DNA from: Bacteroidales bacterium
Lineage (GTDB): Bacteria; Bacteroidota; Bacteroidia; Bacteroidales; JAOZVK01
Direction of reading: 5' to 3'
Length of the DNA stretch: 16,087 nucleotides
Assembly (NCBI GenBank): GCA_029938185.1
Contig: JAOZVK010000065.1
Span: forward strand, 1 to 16,087
Part shown: positions 14,971-16,087 of the stretch, piece by piece
Layout of the letters: every line of letters starts with the position of its first letter
How positions within the stretch are numbered: position 1 is the first letter of the stretch
The notes under the pieces: generated by a model
The model's input: the letters and a program-made list of their open reading frames with translations, nothing else
What the model was told of the DNA's origin: nothing
Database searches by the model: none
Program-made: the position numbers and the translations under genes

Positions 14971-15072
14971 TTATACGTGTGTGTTTTAGTTAAAAAAATT
15001 GGGCGAATTTATCAAATTCGCTTGTAAATGTTTCAAAAAAATGCTAAGTTCGCAATAAACATAGTTGCAAGC
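14971..15072 (+). repeat. Intergenic repeat B, copy 3, with perfect 8-bp hairpin
   Basis: TTATACGTGTGTGTTTTAGT, then GCGAATTT-ATC-AAATTCGC (15003-15021), a perfect 8-bp stem with a 3-nt loop, then ATGTTTCAAAAAAATGCTAA and CATAGTTGCAAGCC. It is closer to copy 1 at 9050 in its core than to its tandem neighbour copy 2. It lies 37 bp before the second GIY-YIG-like gene and may act in its leader. Confidence 0.7.
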
Positions 15073-15109
15073 CTATTAACACAAATTGCTATATGCTAAA
15101 ATAAAATGA

Positions 15110-15430
15110 ATGACTAAACATAAAAATTCAAACGATGCTATTGGTAATTTTTGTATTTACCGTATTTTGATGGATGGAAAAGTCTATAAAGTTGGCAAAG
15201 CAGACTTTGACAGAATAACGCTATCAACAGGAATTCCAACAAGAATACATCAGCAAATACGCATTTTAAGTACGAAGTACATTAAAAAGCGAATTGAACA
15301 TGAAATTTTGGAAATTCTTATTGGAGTATCAACGATTGATGCAAAACGTCTTGAAAAAAAGGTGTTAAAGAAGTTTTACGACACTGATGGAGAAATACCA
15401 GATGGCAACAAAAAAAGTTTTAAACCCTAA
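15110..15430 (+). CDS. GIY-YIG-like small protein, copy 2
   Basis: The product is 106 aa, the same length as copy 1 with no gaps. By hand count residues 1-50 are 45/50 identical to copy 1, while residues 51-106 are only about 29/56 identical. The candidate active-site positions are kept: IYRIL (16-20), VYKVGKA (25-31), RIHQQ (45-49), LEKK (81-84, Glu82) and DGN (98-100). The changed part is the helical C-terminal half, where a cognate inhibitor could bind. The same overlapping three-codon ATG (15106) precedes the start. The partner gene follows after 6 bp. Confidence 0.6.
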   Translation: MTKHKNSNDAIGNFCIYRILMDGKVYKVGKADFDRITLSTGIPTRIHQQIRILSTKYIKKRIEHEILEILIGVSTIDAKRLEKKVLKKFYDTDGEIPDGNKKSFKP

Positions 15431-15436
15431 AATATT

Positions 15437-15934
15437 ATGAAAAATTTACGAATAATAGGTTATTATACAACTCCTCGACATGGTTTTAGACTTGCGAGTC
15501 CATTACTTGATTTGATAGAAAAAAAAGTTTATAATGAAATTCTGGCAAAATATACTTTTCCTAATGTAAAGTCAAAAGTTTTGGAAATAATGTTAGATAC
15601 AGAAGTCAAAACAAATACACTAAAAATAAAACAACTAAGTAAAACAGGAAGAGGACAGTTTATTAGTTTTGGGTTTTGGCTGCCATACCACACTATCGTT
15701 AAAAATAAAAAAGTTAATATTCCAGTATTTATCAACGAATTTATGGAAGCTCTTCGTGAAGCTCTTTTGCAGTATAAGCTTATTCCTGATGAATTGATTG
15801 ATAAGCTGAAAGAACAGCTAATATCAGAAACAGAGGACAAAAAGGAATATGTATATGTAGAATCGGAACAGGACAAGCAATTACGTAAAATTGTTGATGA
15901 AGTAATGGAAGAATACAGAGCTGGAGAAATTTAA
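15437..15934 (+). CDS. Probable partner/immunity protein of GIY-YIG-like copy 2
   Basis: The product is 165 aa, paralogous to 14289-14786 and of identical length. Kept blocks are EILAKYTFP, QLSKTGRGQF, LPY, FINEFMEAL, PDELIDKLKEQLI and KKEY; about 60% identity over the central 110 residues by hand count. The N-terminal 30 residues and the acidic C-terminus differ most. It starts 6 bp after the GIY-YIG-like gene, so the two are surely co-transcribed. Function is inferred only from pairing and co-duplication. Confidence 0.6.
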   Translation: MKNLRIIGYYTTPRHGFRLASPLLDLIEKKVYNEILAKYTFPNVKSKVLEIMLDTEVKTNTLKIKQLSKTGRGQFISFGFWLPYHTIVKNKKVNIPVFINEFMEALREALLQYKLIPDELIDKLKEQLISETEDKKEYVYVESEQDKQLRKIVDEVMEEYRAGEI

Positions 15935-15947
15935 AATAATGAAGACC

Positions 15948-16054
15948 ACAATATATTGCAGATTACGAAAGTTGCGAAAATTTTGAATGAAATTAATACC
16001 TACATTTCAGTCAAGTTCAATACAAGTAATTTCGTAAGTTCTCAATAGTTAGGA
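15948..16054 (+). repeat. Intergenic repeat A, copy 6
   Basis: CACAATATATTGCAGATTAC through GTTGCGAAAATTTTGAATGA, CCTACATTTCAGTCAAGTTC and ACAAGTAATTTCGTAAGTTC, ending in AGTTAGGA. The GTTAGGA at 16048-16054 parallels GTTAGGC at the end of copy 3, with a mismatch in the last base. The array may continue past the window edge at 16087. Confidence 0.65.
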
Positions 16055-16087
16055 AATTACGAATTATAAACTACGAATTGGTTTACA

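Larger units (their letters stand above)
13600..15934 (+). repeat. Tandem duplication of spacer plus GIY-YIG-like/partner gene pair
   Basis: Unit 1 (about 13600-14786) and unit 2 (about 14803-15934) share the same order: 3' half of repeat A, a 90-bp spacer beginning CAGTATTTCAATTTTTTATT, repeat B, GIY-YIG-like gene, partner gene. The two gene starts are 1154 bp apart. A further repeat A copy (15948 on) follows, so recombination between A copies could have made the duplication. The first 34 bases of the two GIY-YIG-like genes differ by only one base. Confidence 0.85.

Noticed and set aside
9866..16054. CRISPR array
   Set aside because: Repeat copies are 85-120 bp, spaced by hundreds of bases and whole genes, and vary in length; no short regular repeat-spacer pattern and no cas genes.

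Overview
The window is AT-rich DNA that looks like Bacteroidota. It has a DUF1800/DUF1501 pair whose DUF1501 member ends in a type IX secretion (T9SS) sorting domain, a PorE-like TPR/PD40/OmpA protein, a small outer-membrane barrel and a lipoprotein. One good Bacteroidota-type -7 promoter element (TAnnTTTG) is visible. No integrase, transposase, rRNA, tRNA or CRISPR array was seen.

Left part (about 1-8540): five envelope or secretion genes. DUF1800 and DUF1501 run on the minus strand; the PorE-like protein, the barrel and the lipoprotein run on the plus strand from a shared divergent intergenic region. Each of the five stop codons sits in, or directly against, one arm of a short inverted-repeat element. 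In four of the five, the stop-proximal arm folds into a hairpin with a TTC loop followed by a T-rich tract, so it can act as the gene's terminator. The far arm of the element lies before the next gene. One of these elements appears to have been invaded by a second, unrelated REP/MITE-like element at 6870-7022.

Right part (about 8604-16087): an accessory array in which every gene points the same way. The modules are: a small SUKH-like(?) protein; a DUF2281 antitoxin with a frameshifted RelE/ParE-type toxin; a relic of a type I restriction HsdR N-terminal domain; an orphan polymorphic-toxin nuclease domain overlapping its probable immunity gene; a very small HNH protein with a C-terminal membrane segment plus a partner; an Imm26-like immunity gene translationally coupled to a toxin-like gene broken by a nonsense codon; and two diverged tandem copies of a GIY-YIG-like protein plus partner. 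Modules are separated by copies of two intergenic repeats, here called A (after genes, often starting at the stop codon) and B (before genes, with a short hairpin).

Overall this reads as a growing and decaying store of nuclease/immunity cassettes assembled between homologous intergenic repeats. It resembles an integron cassette array without an integrase. The toxin and immunity assignments rest on motifs read by eye; the shared repeats, the overlaps, the duplication and the broken frames are directly visible in the sequence.
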